A DNA stretch of 64,000 bases from Duganella zoogloeoides (lineage in GTDB: Bacteria > Pseudomonadota > Gammaproteobacteria > Burkholderiales > Burkholderiaceae_D), in NCBI RefSeq assembly GCF_034479515.1, contig NZ_CP140152.1, forward strand, positions 6,200,001 through 6,264,000. Direction: 5' to 3'. Every line of letters starts with the position of its first letter. Positions within the stretch are counted from its first letter, which is position 1. The notes under the pieces are model-generated. The model was not told the DNA's origin, ran no database searches, and saw nothing but the letters and a program-made list of their open reading frames with translations. The position numbers and the translations under genes are program-made. Positions 35,654 to 45,900 of this stretch are shown piece after piece.

Positions 35654-38600
35654 ATGTTCGAACGTCTGATTCAATTCGCCATCGGCCAGCGGTCGCTGGT
35701 GATGCTGGTGGTTGCCGCCATGGCGGCGCTGGGCATCTACAACTATCAAAAGCTGCCGATCGACGCGGTGCCCGACATCACCAACGTGCAGGTGCAGATC
35801 AACACGTCGGCGCCCGGCTACTCGCCGCTTGAAACCGAGCAGCGCGTGACCTTCCCGCTCGAAACCGTGATGGCCGGCCTGCCGCACCTCGAGCAAACCC
35901 GCTCGCTGTCGCGCTACGGCCTGTCGCAGATCACCGTGATCTTCAAGGATGGCACCGACATTTTCTTCGCCCGGCAGATGGTCAATGAACGCCTGCAGGA
36001 AGCGCGCAACCAGCTGCCGGCCGGCGTGTCGCCGGCGATGGGGCCAATTTCCACCGGCCTCGGTGAAATCTACCTGTGGACGGTGGAAGCGAAAGAGGGC
36101 GCCAAAAAAGCTGACGGCACGCCATACACGCCCACCGACCTGCGCGAGATCCAGGACTGGATCATCAAGCCGCAGCTGCGCAACGTGCCGGGCGTGACCG
36201 AGATCAATTCGATCGGCGGTTACGCCAAGGAGTACCAGGTGGCGCCCGATCCGCAGCGCCTGGCATCGTATGGGCTGACCTTGCAGGACGTGGTGGCGGC
36301 GCTCAACCGCAACAACGGCAACGCCAGCGCCGGCTACATCGAAAAGCGCGGCGAGCAGTTGCTGGTGCGCGCGCCGGGACAGGTGCAGTCCTTGGACGAC
36401 ATCCGCAACATCATCCTGGCCAATGCCGGCGGGGTGCCGGTGCGCGTGCGCGACGTGGCCGAGGTGCTGATCGGGCGCGAGCTGCGTACCGGGGCGGCCA
36501 CCGAAAATGGTCGCGAGGTGGTGCTGGGCACGGTGTTCATGCTGATCGGCCAGAACAGCCGCGCCGTATCGCAGGCGGTGGACCAGAAAATGGTGGAGAT
36601 CAACCGCAGCCTGCCGGCCGGAGTAGAAGCGATCACCGTGTACGACCGCACCGTGCTGGTGGACAAGGCGATCAACACGGTCAGGAAAAACCTGCTGGAA
36701 GGGGCGGTCCTGGTGATCGCGGTGCTGTTTGTCTTCCTCGGTAATATCCGCGCGGCGCTGATTACCGCCATGGTGATCCCGTTGTCGATGCTGTTTACTT
36801 TTACCGGCATGGTCACCTTCAAGGTCAGCGCCAATCTGCTGAGCCTTGGTGCGCTGGACTTCGGCATCATAGTCGATGGCGCGGTGGTGATCGTGGAGAA
36901 CTGCGTGCGTCGCCTGGCGCACGCGCAGGCGCAGGCGGGTCGCAAGCTCACCCGCGCCGAGCGGTTTGTCGAGGTGTTCGCGGCAGCGAAGGAGGCGCGC
37001 CGTCCGCTGCTGTACGGCCAGTTGATCATCATGGTCGTGTACCTGCCGATCTTCGCGCTCACCGGCGTGGAGGGGCGCATGTTCCACCCGATGGCGCTGA
37101 CGGTGGTGATGGCGCTGGCTGGCGCCATGCTGCTGTCGATCACCTTCATTCCGGCCGCCGTGGCGCTGTTCATCGGCGACAACGTGGTGGAAAAGGAGCA
37201 CAAGCAGCTGGGGGCCTGGTATGGCCGCGTGCTCGAACGCGTGCTGGCCAATACGCCGGTGGTGCTGGCGTTTGCCGGCATCGCGGTGGTGCTGTCGGTG
37301 CTGCTGGCCACGCGCCTGGGCAGCGAGTTCGTGCCGAGCCTGAACGAAGGCGATTTCGCCATCCAGGCGCTGCGCATCCCCGGCACCAGCCTGACGCAGT
37401 CGGTGGCAATGCAAAAACAGATCGAGGTCACGCTCAAGAACAAATACCCCGAGATCGACCGCATTTTTGCGCGCACCGGCACGGCGGAAATCGCATCCGA
37501 CCCGATGCCGCCGAATATTTCGGATGGCTACATCATGCTCAAGCCGCAGTCGGAGTGGCCCAAACCTCGTAAAACGCGCGACGAGCTGCTGCAAGATATC
37601 CAGGCCACGCTGGCGCGCCTGCCCGGCAACGGCTACGAGTTCTCGCAGCCGATCCAGCTGCGCTTTAACGAATTGATCTCGGGCGTGCGCAGTGACGTGG
37701 CGGTCAAGCTGTTCGGCGACGACACGCAGGTGCTGAACGACACCGCCGCGAAAATCGCCGCCACCCTGGGCAGCGTAGCCGGCGCCGCCGAAGTGAAGGT
37801 GGAGCAGACCACCGGCCTGCCGATGCTGACCGTGCAGATCGACCGCGAGAAAACCGCGCGCTATGGCCTCAACGTGGGCGACGTGCAGGACACGATTGCC
37901 ACCGCCATCGGCGGCACCGAGGCCGGTACGCTGTTCGAGGGCGACCGCCGCTTCGACATCGTGGTGCGGCTGCCGGACGCACAGCGCCAGGACCTGGAAG
38001 CCTTGCGCCGGCTGCCGGTGCCGCTGCCCAGGGGCGCGGCTGGCGTCAACTTCATCCCGCTTGGCGAGGTGGCCAGTTTCACCATCGCGCCCGGTCCCAA
38101 CCAGATCAGCCGCGAGGACGGCAAGCGCCGCGTGGTCATCAGCGCCAATGTGCGCGGGCGCGACATCGGCTCGTTCGTGGCCGAGGCGGAAAGCACGCTG
38201 CGCACCCAGGTCCAGGTGCCGCCCGGCTACTGGACTGCGTGGGGCGGCCAGTTCGAGCAACTGCAGTCGGCGTCGCAGCGCCTGCAACTGGTGGTGCCGC
38301 TGGCCCTGGCGCTGGTGCTGATCCTGCTGTTTGCCATGTTCGGCAGCATGAAAGATGGTTTGCTGGTGTTTAGCGGCATCCCGTTCGCGCTCACCGGCGG
38401 CATCGCCGCGCTGGCGCTGCGCGGCATCCCGTTGTCGATTTCGGCGGCGGTGGGCTTTATTGCGCTGTCGGGCGTGGCGGTGCTCAACGGCCTGGTGCTG
38501 ATTTCGTTCATCCGCAAGCTGCGCGACGACGGCCTGACGGTGGAGCAGGCGATCCGGGCGGGCGCGCTGGGCCGGCTGCGGCCGGTGCTGATGACGGCGC

Positions 38601-38776
38601 TGGTGGCGTCGCTGGGCTTCGTGCCGATGGCGCTGGCCACCGGCACCGGCGCCGAGGTGCAGCGCCCGCTGGCGACGGTGGTCATCGGCGGCATCCTGTC
38701 GTCCACTGCCCTGACTTTGTTGGTGTTGCCATTGTTGTATCGGCTGGTGCATGGCCGCAGCAGGCAGGCAGCCTGA
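35654..38776 (+). CDS. czcA: Heavy-metal RND efflux pump, CzcA/CusA family
   Basis: 1040 residues, full length for the inner-membrane proton-driven HME-RND pump. Twelve membrane helices are arranged in two halves with large periplasmic loops. The proton-relay motif of the divalent-cation class is visible as DFGIIVDGAVVIVEN (about residue 403). The N-terminal signature DAVPDITNVQVQINT is typical of CzcA/NccA. The proton-relay motif plus the neighbouring czcI favour Zn/Co/Cd over Cu/Ag. Only 13 bases separate it from czcB. Confidence 0.94.
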   Translation: MFERLIQFAIGQRSLVMLVVAAMAALGIYNYQKLPIDAVPDITNVQVQINTSAPGYSPLETEQRVTFPLETVMAGLPHLEQTRSLSRYGLSQITVIFKDGTDIFFARQMVNERLQEARNQLPAGVSPAMGPISTGLGEIYLWTVEAKEGAKKADGTPYTPTDLREIQDWIIKPQLRNVPGVTEINSIGGYAKEYQVAPDPQRLASYGLTLQDVVAALNRNNGNASAGYIEKRGEQLLVRAPGQVQSLDDIRNIILANAGGVPVRVRDVAEVLIGRELRTGAATENGREVVLGTVFMLIGQNSRAVSQAVDQKMVEINRSLPAGVEAITVYDRTVLVDKAINTVRKNLLEGAVLVIAVLFVFLGNIRAALITAMVIPLSMLFTFTGMVTFKVSANLLSLGALDFGIIVDGAVVIVENCVRRLAHAQAQAGRKLTRAERFVEVFAAAKEARRPLLYGQLIIMVVYLPIFALTGVEGRMFHPMALTVVMALAGAMLLSITFIPAAVALFIGDNVVEKEHKQLGAWYGRVLERVLANTPVVLAFAGIAVVLSVLLATRLGSEFVPSLNEGDFAIQALRIPGTSLTQSVAMQKQIEVTLKNKYPEIDRIFARTGTAEIASDPMPPNISDGYIMLKPQSEWPKPRKTRDELLQDIQATLARLPGNGYEFSQPIQLRFNELISGVRSDVAVKLFGDDTQVLNDTAAKIAATLGSVAGAAEVKVEQTTGLPMLTVQIDREKTARYGLNVGDVQDTIATAIGGTEAGTLFEGDRRFDIVVRLPDAQRQDLEALRRLPVPLPRGAAGVNFIPLGEVASFTIAPGPNQISREDGKRRVVISANVRGRDIGSFVAEAESTLRTQVQVPPGYWTAWGGQFEQLQSASQRLQLVVPLALALVLILLFAMFGSMKDGLLVFSGIPFALTGGIAALALRGIPLSISAAVGFIALSGVAVLNGLVLISFIRKLRDDGLTVEQAIRAGALGRLRPVLMTALVASLGFVPMALATGTGAEVQRPLATVVIGGILSSTALTLLVLPLLYRLVHGRSRQAA

Positions 38777-38782
38777 GGCCAA

Positions 38783-38833
38783 CCCGGTGCGCGCAGCAGT
38801 GTACAAACGGTACAATCTGCGGCGCGCACCGGG
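38783..38833. repeat. Perfect 12-bp inverted repeat after czcA
   Basis: CCCGGTGCGCGC (38783-38794) and GCGCGCACCGGG (38822-38833) flank a 27-base AT-richer loop containing TGTACAAACGGTACA. No T tract follows. It may be a processing hairpin or weak terminator at the 3' end of the czc transcript, while the loop's TACAAT could serve as a -10 for the next gene. Confidence 0.6.
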
Positions 38834-38859
38834 CGCGGCCTTATTGAAGAGATCACCAG

Positions 38860-39267
38860 ATGCAGGAATTTGAAAAATGGCTGGCGCGGGTATTGTTACT
38901 CAATAGTGCGCTGGCGCTGGGCGTCAGCCTCGGTTTGCTGGGCGAGCCGCAATATGGCGACGCGCTGGCCGTGCTGTTCGGCGTGGCCATGCTTGGCTTC
39001 CTGGCGGCGGTGCTTTCGCTCAAGCGCATGATCAGTGGGCTGATCGGCGGCATTCTCTATTACCTGCCCCAGGTGGGCAGCTATTTCCCCTACGACGGCA
39101 GCTGGCAGTTCAGCGTCAAGGCGGGCGTGAGCCTGGGCCTGGTGGCGCGCTTCGGCCACGGCGTGTTCGTCCTCAACATGGTGGCGCTGGCCTTGTTGGC
39201 CGCCACGGCGGTGATGCTGGCCTGGCGCCTGCGTCGCCGATCCCCTCCAGCGTCTTCAGCACGCTGA
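38860..39267 (+). CDS. Hypothetical four-helix membrane protein
   Basis: 135 residues with hydrophobic segments at about 8-30, 36-55, 62-75 and 98-120 and a short basic/Pro/Ser tail. Nothing ties it to metal transport except position 83 bases after czcA. No named family recognised. Confidence 0.7.
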   Translation: MQEFEKWLARVLLLNSALALGVSLGLLGEPQYGDALAVLFGVAMLGFLAAVLSLKRMISGLIGGILYYLPQVGSYFPYDGSWQFSVKAGVSLGLVARFGHGVFVLNMVALALLAATAVMLAWRLRRRSPPASSAR

Positions 39268-39993
39268 ACCCCTACCCAACAGCAAGTCATTGCACTGTCA
39301 CAATATTAATGCAGAGTATCATTTCACAAAGTTACAGAAGTGAAATACTGTTACGGAAACGATGCTTTATTGCCATTAATCAAGGTTAATTCTGTGAAAG
39401 TAATGCAAGGTAGTCGATTTTGCATCTTTATTGCCCCCTAAATATTGCCGAAAAGTTGGTTGCGGCAACGAGACACGGCATCAAATAAATTCTTTTCAGC
39501 AAGTAACTCGGCTATACTTCGCGCTACTTCGGGCGTTCCGGGTAGCTGGTCAGCTCCCCAGCGGTTGAAAAAAACCTATTTTATTCAAAGACTTATGTTT
39601 TTGGATGCGCAATGAATCAAGCTGCATTGGAATATTTTTCCTGACGGGAATAAGTTTACTTAGTGGAAGATTCGCGCCGGTCGCCCTGTAACCATGCCGC
39701 CGGCTGTCTTTCTCATTGGGCGCTTTGCCCCCGGATTCTTGTGGTGAATTAGATAAGTAATATTTTTTGCATATTGCGCAACGAAAAAAGCTCCTACCGT
39801 TTGCTAAAGTTAACATTTTTGTTGACGTAAAGAACGATACGAGCGCCTTGTTGCGACGGTAGTCACGGGTTGGTTGTAAATACATATTAATAAAACGGCA
39901 TATTGCCACTGACGAAGGCCAACGACGACGGACAGGGCCGTCGTTAACTTTTGGACAGACATCGAATCAGCGCCTTCTTTTAGGAGAATTACA
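39268..39993 (+). other. 725-bp AT-rich gene-free region upstream of the giant repeat protein
   Basis: Much more AT-rich than the flanking genes. It holds TTTCAC-N12-GTGAAA (39322-39345), a symmetric element that could be a regulator site, and a hairpin AACGACG/CGTCGTT (39921-39945) in what is probably the mRNA leader. A clear AGGAG (39982-39986) sits 7 bases before the ATG at 39994. A 119-codon minus-strand frame (39550-39909) is present but has no credible protein features. The region is probably a complex promoter and leader; I could not pick one convincing -35/-10 pair. Confidence 0.55.
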
Positions 39994-42900
39994 ATGGGCT
40001 ATTTCACCGGTTTAAGCACGCAAAACGTTGCCGCAATTTCCACCACGCAGATCGCTGCGCTGGGGACTTCCAATTTCACGGATCTGACGTCTGATCAGAT
40101 TGTGGCGCTGACCACCGACCAGGTGATTGCGCTGCGTTCGCAGCAAATAGCCGCCATCTCCACGGGCACCATTTCGCGCATGGCCACCGAGGACTTCGCC
40201 GCCCTCACCACCAGCGCCCTGGGCGGCCTGACCACTGCGCAAGTACGTGCGCTGTCGTCCGACCAGATCGTGGCACTGACCACCAGCCAGGCTGGCGCGC
40301 TGACCACCGCGCAAGTTGCCGCCTTCGGCACCGACGCCATCGTCGCACTGGAAACCGCTGATTTCGTCGCCCTCAAGACCGCGTCGATCGCGGCCCTGAC
40401 CACCGCCCAGGTCAAGGCCCTGACGACCAGCCAGATCGTCGCGCTGTCCACCGCCGCCGCCAACGCCCTGACCAGCCAGCAAGTTGCCGCCTTCACCACC
40501 GACGCCATCGTTGCGCTGGAAACGGCCGACCTGGCCGCCCTGAAAACCGCCTCGATCGCCGCGCTGACCAGCGCGCAAGTGGCCGCCCTGACCACCACCC
40601 AGGTGCAGGCGCTGTCCACTGCTGCGCTGTCGGCCATCTCCACGGCCAATATCGCCAACGGCCTGACCACTGACCAGATCGTCGCCCTGTCGTCGAGCCA
40701 GGTTGCGGGCCTGACCACCGCGCAAGTGGCCGCGCTGTCGACCGCCAGCATCGTTGCGCTGGAAACGGCCGACCTGGCCGGCCTGACCACCGCCGGTGTT
40801 GCCTCCCTGCGCACGGCGCAAGTGGCTGCCCTGACGACCGGCCAACTGGTCACCCTGTCCACCAACCAGATCGCCGCGCTGACCACCGCCGGCGCTGCCG
40901 CACTGACCACCGACCAGATCGTTGCCTTGACCACCACCCAGGCTGGCGCCCTGACCAGCCAGCAAGTGGCCGGCCTGTCCACCGCCGCGATTGCCGCCCT
41001 GGAAACCGCCGACTTCGCTGCGCTGAAAACCGCCAGCCTGGCTGCGCTGACCACCAACCAGGTGCGTGCGCTGACTACCGACCAGGTGGTTGCCTTGAGC
41101 ACCGCCGGCGCCAATGCGCTGACCACCCAGCAAGTTGCCGCTCTGACCACCGACGCCATTGTGGCGCTGGAAACTGCCGACCTGGTTGCGCTGAAAACTG
41201 CGGCAATCGCCGGCCTGACCTCGGCGCAAGTGGCCGCGATCACCACCGCCCAGGTGCAAGCACTGTCCACCGCTGCGCTGTCGGCCATCTCCACCGCCAA
41301 CATCGCCAACGGTCTGACCACCGACCAGATCGTTGCCCTGTCGTCGAGCCAGGTTGCCGGTCTGACCACCGCGCAAGTGGCCGCGCTGTCGACCGCCAGC
41401 ATCGTTGCGCTGGAAACGGCCGACCTGGCCGGCCTGTCCACCGCTGACATCGCCGCCCTGCGCACCGTGCAGGTGGCCGCCCTGACCACCGGTCAACTGG
41501 TCACCCTGTCCACCAACCAGATCGCCGCGCTGACCACCGCCGGCGCTGCCGCGCTGACCACCGACCAGATCGTTGCCCTGACCACCACCCAAGCCGGCGC
41601 ACTGACCAGCCAGCAAGTGTCCGGCCTGTCCACCGCCGCGATTGCCGCCTTGGAAACGGCCGACTTCGCCGCCCTGAAAACCGCCAGCCTGGCTGCGCTG
41701 ACCACCAACCAGGTGCGTGCGCTGACCACCGACCAGGTGGTTGCCTTGAACACCGCCGGCGCCGCTGCGCTGACCACGCAGCAAGTGGCCGCGTTCACCA
41801 CCGACGCCATCGTCGCGCTGGAAACGGCCGACCTGGCCGCCCTTAAAACCGCGTCGTTTGCCGCACTGACGTCGGCGCAAGTGGCCGCGATCACCACCGC
41901 CCAGGTACAAGCACTGTCCACCGCTGCGCTGTCGGCCATCTCCACCGCCAATATCGCCAATGGCCTGACCACCGACCAGATCGTTGCCCTGTCGTCGAGC
42001 CAGGTTGCCGGCCTGACCACCGCGCAAGTGGCGGCGTTGTCCACCAATAGCATCGTCGCGCTGGAAACGGCCGACCTGGCCGGCCTGTCCACCGCCGATA
42101 TCGCCGCCCTGAAAACTGCGCAGGTTGCCGCCCTGACCACCGACCAGCTGGTGGCCCTGTCGAGCACCCAGGTGGCTGCCTTTACCACCGCCGGCGCTGC
42201 TGCGCTGACCACTGACCAGATCGTTGCCCTGACCACGGCCCAAGCCGGTGCGCTGACCAGCCAGCAAGTCGCTGCGCTGTCCACCAACGCCATCGTGGCG
42301 CTGGAAACGGCCGACTTCGCCGCGCTGAAAACCGCTGCTGTCGCCGCATTGACCACCAACCAGATCAAGGCGCTGACCACCGACCAGGTCGTTGCACTGA
42401 CCACGGCCGGCGCTGGTGCGCTGACCACCCAGCAAGTTGCCGCCTTCACCACCGACGCCATCGTCGCACTGGAAACGGCCGACCTGCGTGGCCTGGATAC
42501 CGCCTCGTTTGCCGCGCTGACCTCGGCCCAGGTTGCCGCCCTGACCACCGTCCAGGTACAAAGCCTGAGCACGTCGGCCCTGGCTGCATTGACCACGGCG
42601 AACATCGCCAACGGCCTGACCACCGACCAGATCGTTGCACTGAGCTCGAGCCAGGTTGCCGGTCTGACCACCGCGCAAGTCGGCGCGTTGTCCACCAATA
42701 GCATCGTCGCGCTGGAAACGGCCGACCTGGCCGGTCTCTCCACCGCCGCCATCGCTGCCCTGAAAACCACGCAAGTTGCCGCGCTGACCACCGACCAGGT
42801 AGTTGCCCTGTCGAACACCCAGGTGGCAGCGTTCACCACCGCCGGTATCGCCGCGCTGACCACCGACCAGGTGGTTGCCTTGACCACCGGCCAGGCCAAT

Positions 42901-45900
42901 GCGTTGACCACCGCGCAAGTGGCAGCCCTGTCCACCAACGCCATCGTGGCGCTGGAAACGGCCGACTTTGCCGCGCTGAAAACCGCCGGTGTTGCCGCTC
43001 TGACCACCAACCAGATCCGCGCCCTGACCACCGACCAGGTCGTCGCACTGACCACCGCTGGCGCCGGCGCGCTGACCACCCAGCAAGTTGCCGCCTTCAC
43101 CACCGACGCCATCGTCGCCCTGGAAACGGCCGACCTGCGTGGCCTGGACACCGCTTCGTACGCTGCGCTGACCTCGGCGCAAGTCGCTGCCCTGACCACG
43201 GCCCAGGTGCAGAGCCTGAGCACGACGGGTCTGGCCGCCCTGACCACGGCCAATATCGCCAACGGCCTGACTACCGACCAGATCGTCGCCCTGACCTCGA
43301 GCCAGATCGCCGGTCTGACCACCGCGCAAGTGGGTGCCTTGTCCACGGCCAGCATCGTCGCGCTGGAAACGGCCGACCTGGCCGGCCTGACCACCGCCGG
43401 CGTCGCCGCCCTGAAAACGGCACAAGTCGCCGCCCTGACGACCGACCAGCTGGTGGCCCTGTCCACCAACCAAATCGTCGCGCTGACCACCGCTGGCGCT
43501 GCCGCTCTGACCACCGACCAGATCGTTGCTCTGACCACCAACCAGGCCGGCGCACTGACCAGCCAGCAAGTGGACGGCCTGTCCACCGCCGCGATTGCCG
43601 CCCTGGAAACGGCCGACTTCGCTGCGCTGAAAACCTCCAGCCTGGCCGCGTTGACCACCAACCAGGTACGCGCCCTGACCACCGACCAGATCGTGGCCTT
43701 GAGTACCATCGCCGCCAACGCGCTGACCACCGCGCAAGTGGCTGCCCTGACCACCGACGCCATCGTGGCGCTGGAAACGGCCGATTTCGCTGCGCTGAAA
43801 ACTGCCGCAATCGCCGGTCTGACCTCGGCGCAAGTGGCCGCGATCACCACCGCGCAGGTGCAGGCCCTGACCACCGCGTCGCTGGCCGCACTGTCCACGG
43901 CCAATATCGCCAACGGCCTGACCACCGACCAGGTTGTCGCGCTGAGCTCGAGCCAGGTTGCGGCCCTGACCACCGCGCAAGTGGGCGCGTTGTCCACCAA
44001 TAGCATCGTCGCGCTGGAAACGGCCGATCTGGCCGGCCTGACCACCGCCGGTGTCGCCGCCCTGAAAACGGCACAGGTCGCCGCCCTGACGACCGACCAG
44101 CTGGTGGCCCTGTCCACCAACCAGATCGTCGCGCTGACCACCGCCGGCGCTGCCGCGCTGACCACCGACCAGATCGTTGCCTTGACCACCACCCAGGCCG
44201 GCGCCCTGACCAGCCAGCAAGTGGCCGGCCTGTCCACCGCCGCGATTGCCGCCCTGGAAACGGCCGACTTCGCTGCGCTGAAAACCGCCAGCCTGGCTGC
44301 GCTGACCACCAACCAGGTGCGTGCGCTGACCACCGACCAGGTGGTTGCCTTGAACACCGCCGGCGCCGCGGCGCTGACCACGCAGCAAGTGGCCGCGTTC
44401 ACCACCGACGCCATCGTCGCGCTGGAAACGGTTGACCTGGCGGCACTGAAAACCGCGTCGTTCGCCGCGCTGACCTCGGCGCAGGTGGCCGCGATCACCA
44501 CCGCCCAGGTGCAAGCGCTGTCCACCGCTGCGCTGTCGGCCATCTCCACGGCCAATATCGCCAGCGGCCTGACCACCGACCAGATCGTCGCCCTGTCGTC
44601 GAGCCAGGTTGCCGGTCTGACCACCGCGCAAGTGGCGGCGTTGTCCACCAATAGCATCGTCGCGCTGGAAACGGCCGACCTGGCCGGCCTGTCCACCGCC
44701 GACATCGCCGCCCTGAAAACCGCGCAGGTTGCCGCCCTGACCACCGACCAGCTGGTGGCCCTGTCGAGCACCCAGGTGGCTGCCTTTACCACCGCCGGCG
44801 CTGCTGCGCTGACCACCGACCAGATCGTTGCCCTGACCACGGCCCAAGCCGGTGCGCTGACCAGCCAGCAAGTCGCTGCGCTGTCCACCAACGCCATCGT
44901 GGCGCTGGAAACGGCCGACTTCGCCGCTCTGAAAACCGCTGCTGTCGCCGCGCTGACCACCAACCAGATCCGCGCCCTGACCACCGACCAGGTGGTTGCG
45001 CTGACCACGGCTGGCGCTGGTGCGCTGACCACCCAGCAAGTCGCCGCCTTCACCACCGACGCCATCGTCGCGCTGGAAACGGCCGACCTGCGTGGCCTGG
45101 ACACCGCTTCGTACGCCGCGCTGACCTCGGCGCAAGTCGCTGCCCTGACCACGGCCCAGGTGCAGAGCCTGAGCACGACGGGCCTGGCCGCCCTGACCAC
45201 GGCAAATATCGCCAACGGCCTGACCACGGACCAGATCGTCGCTCTGACCTCGAACCAGATCGCCGGCCTGACCACGGCCCAGGTTGGCGCCTTGTCCACC
45301 AACAGCATCGTTGCGCTGGAAACGGCCGACCTTGCCGGCCTGACCACCGCCGGCGTCGCGGCGCTGAAAACGGCGCAAGTTGCCGCGCTGACGACCGACC
45401 AGGTGGTTGCCTTGTCGAACACCCAGCTGGCTGCCGTGACCACCACCGGTATCGCCGCGCTGACCACCGACCAGGTCGTCGCCTTGACCACCGGCCAGGC
45501 CAACGCGCTGACCACGGCGCAAGCGGCAGCCCTGTCCACCAACGCCATCGTGGCGCTGGAGACGGCTGATTTCGCCGCGCTGAAAACCGCCAGCCTGGCC
45601 GCGCTGACCACCAGCCAGATCCGCGCCCTGACCACCGACCAGATCGTGGCCCTGAGCACCACCGCCGCCAACGCGCTGACCACGCAGCAAGTCGCCGCCC
45701 TGACCACCGACGCCATCGTGGCGCTGGAAACGGCCGACCTTGCCGCGCTGAAAACCGCTGCCATTGCCGGCCTGACCTCGGCGCAAGTGGCCGCGATCAC
45801 CACCGCGCAAGTGCAGGCGCTGACCACCGCGTCGCTGTCGGCCCTGTCCACGGCCAACATTGCCAACGGCCTGACCACCGACCAGATCGTGGCGTTGAGC

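Noticed and set aside
35579..38815. A 1078-codon minus-strand frame opposite czcA
   Set aside because: It is a GC-rich antisense shadow: His/Gln/Arg-rich translation without domains, while czcA on the plus strand is full length with all motifs.
39550..39909. 119-codon minus-strand frame in the AT-rich leader
   Set aside because: No ribosome-binding site, no domain or signal and composition typical of non-coding DNA; left unannotated.
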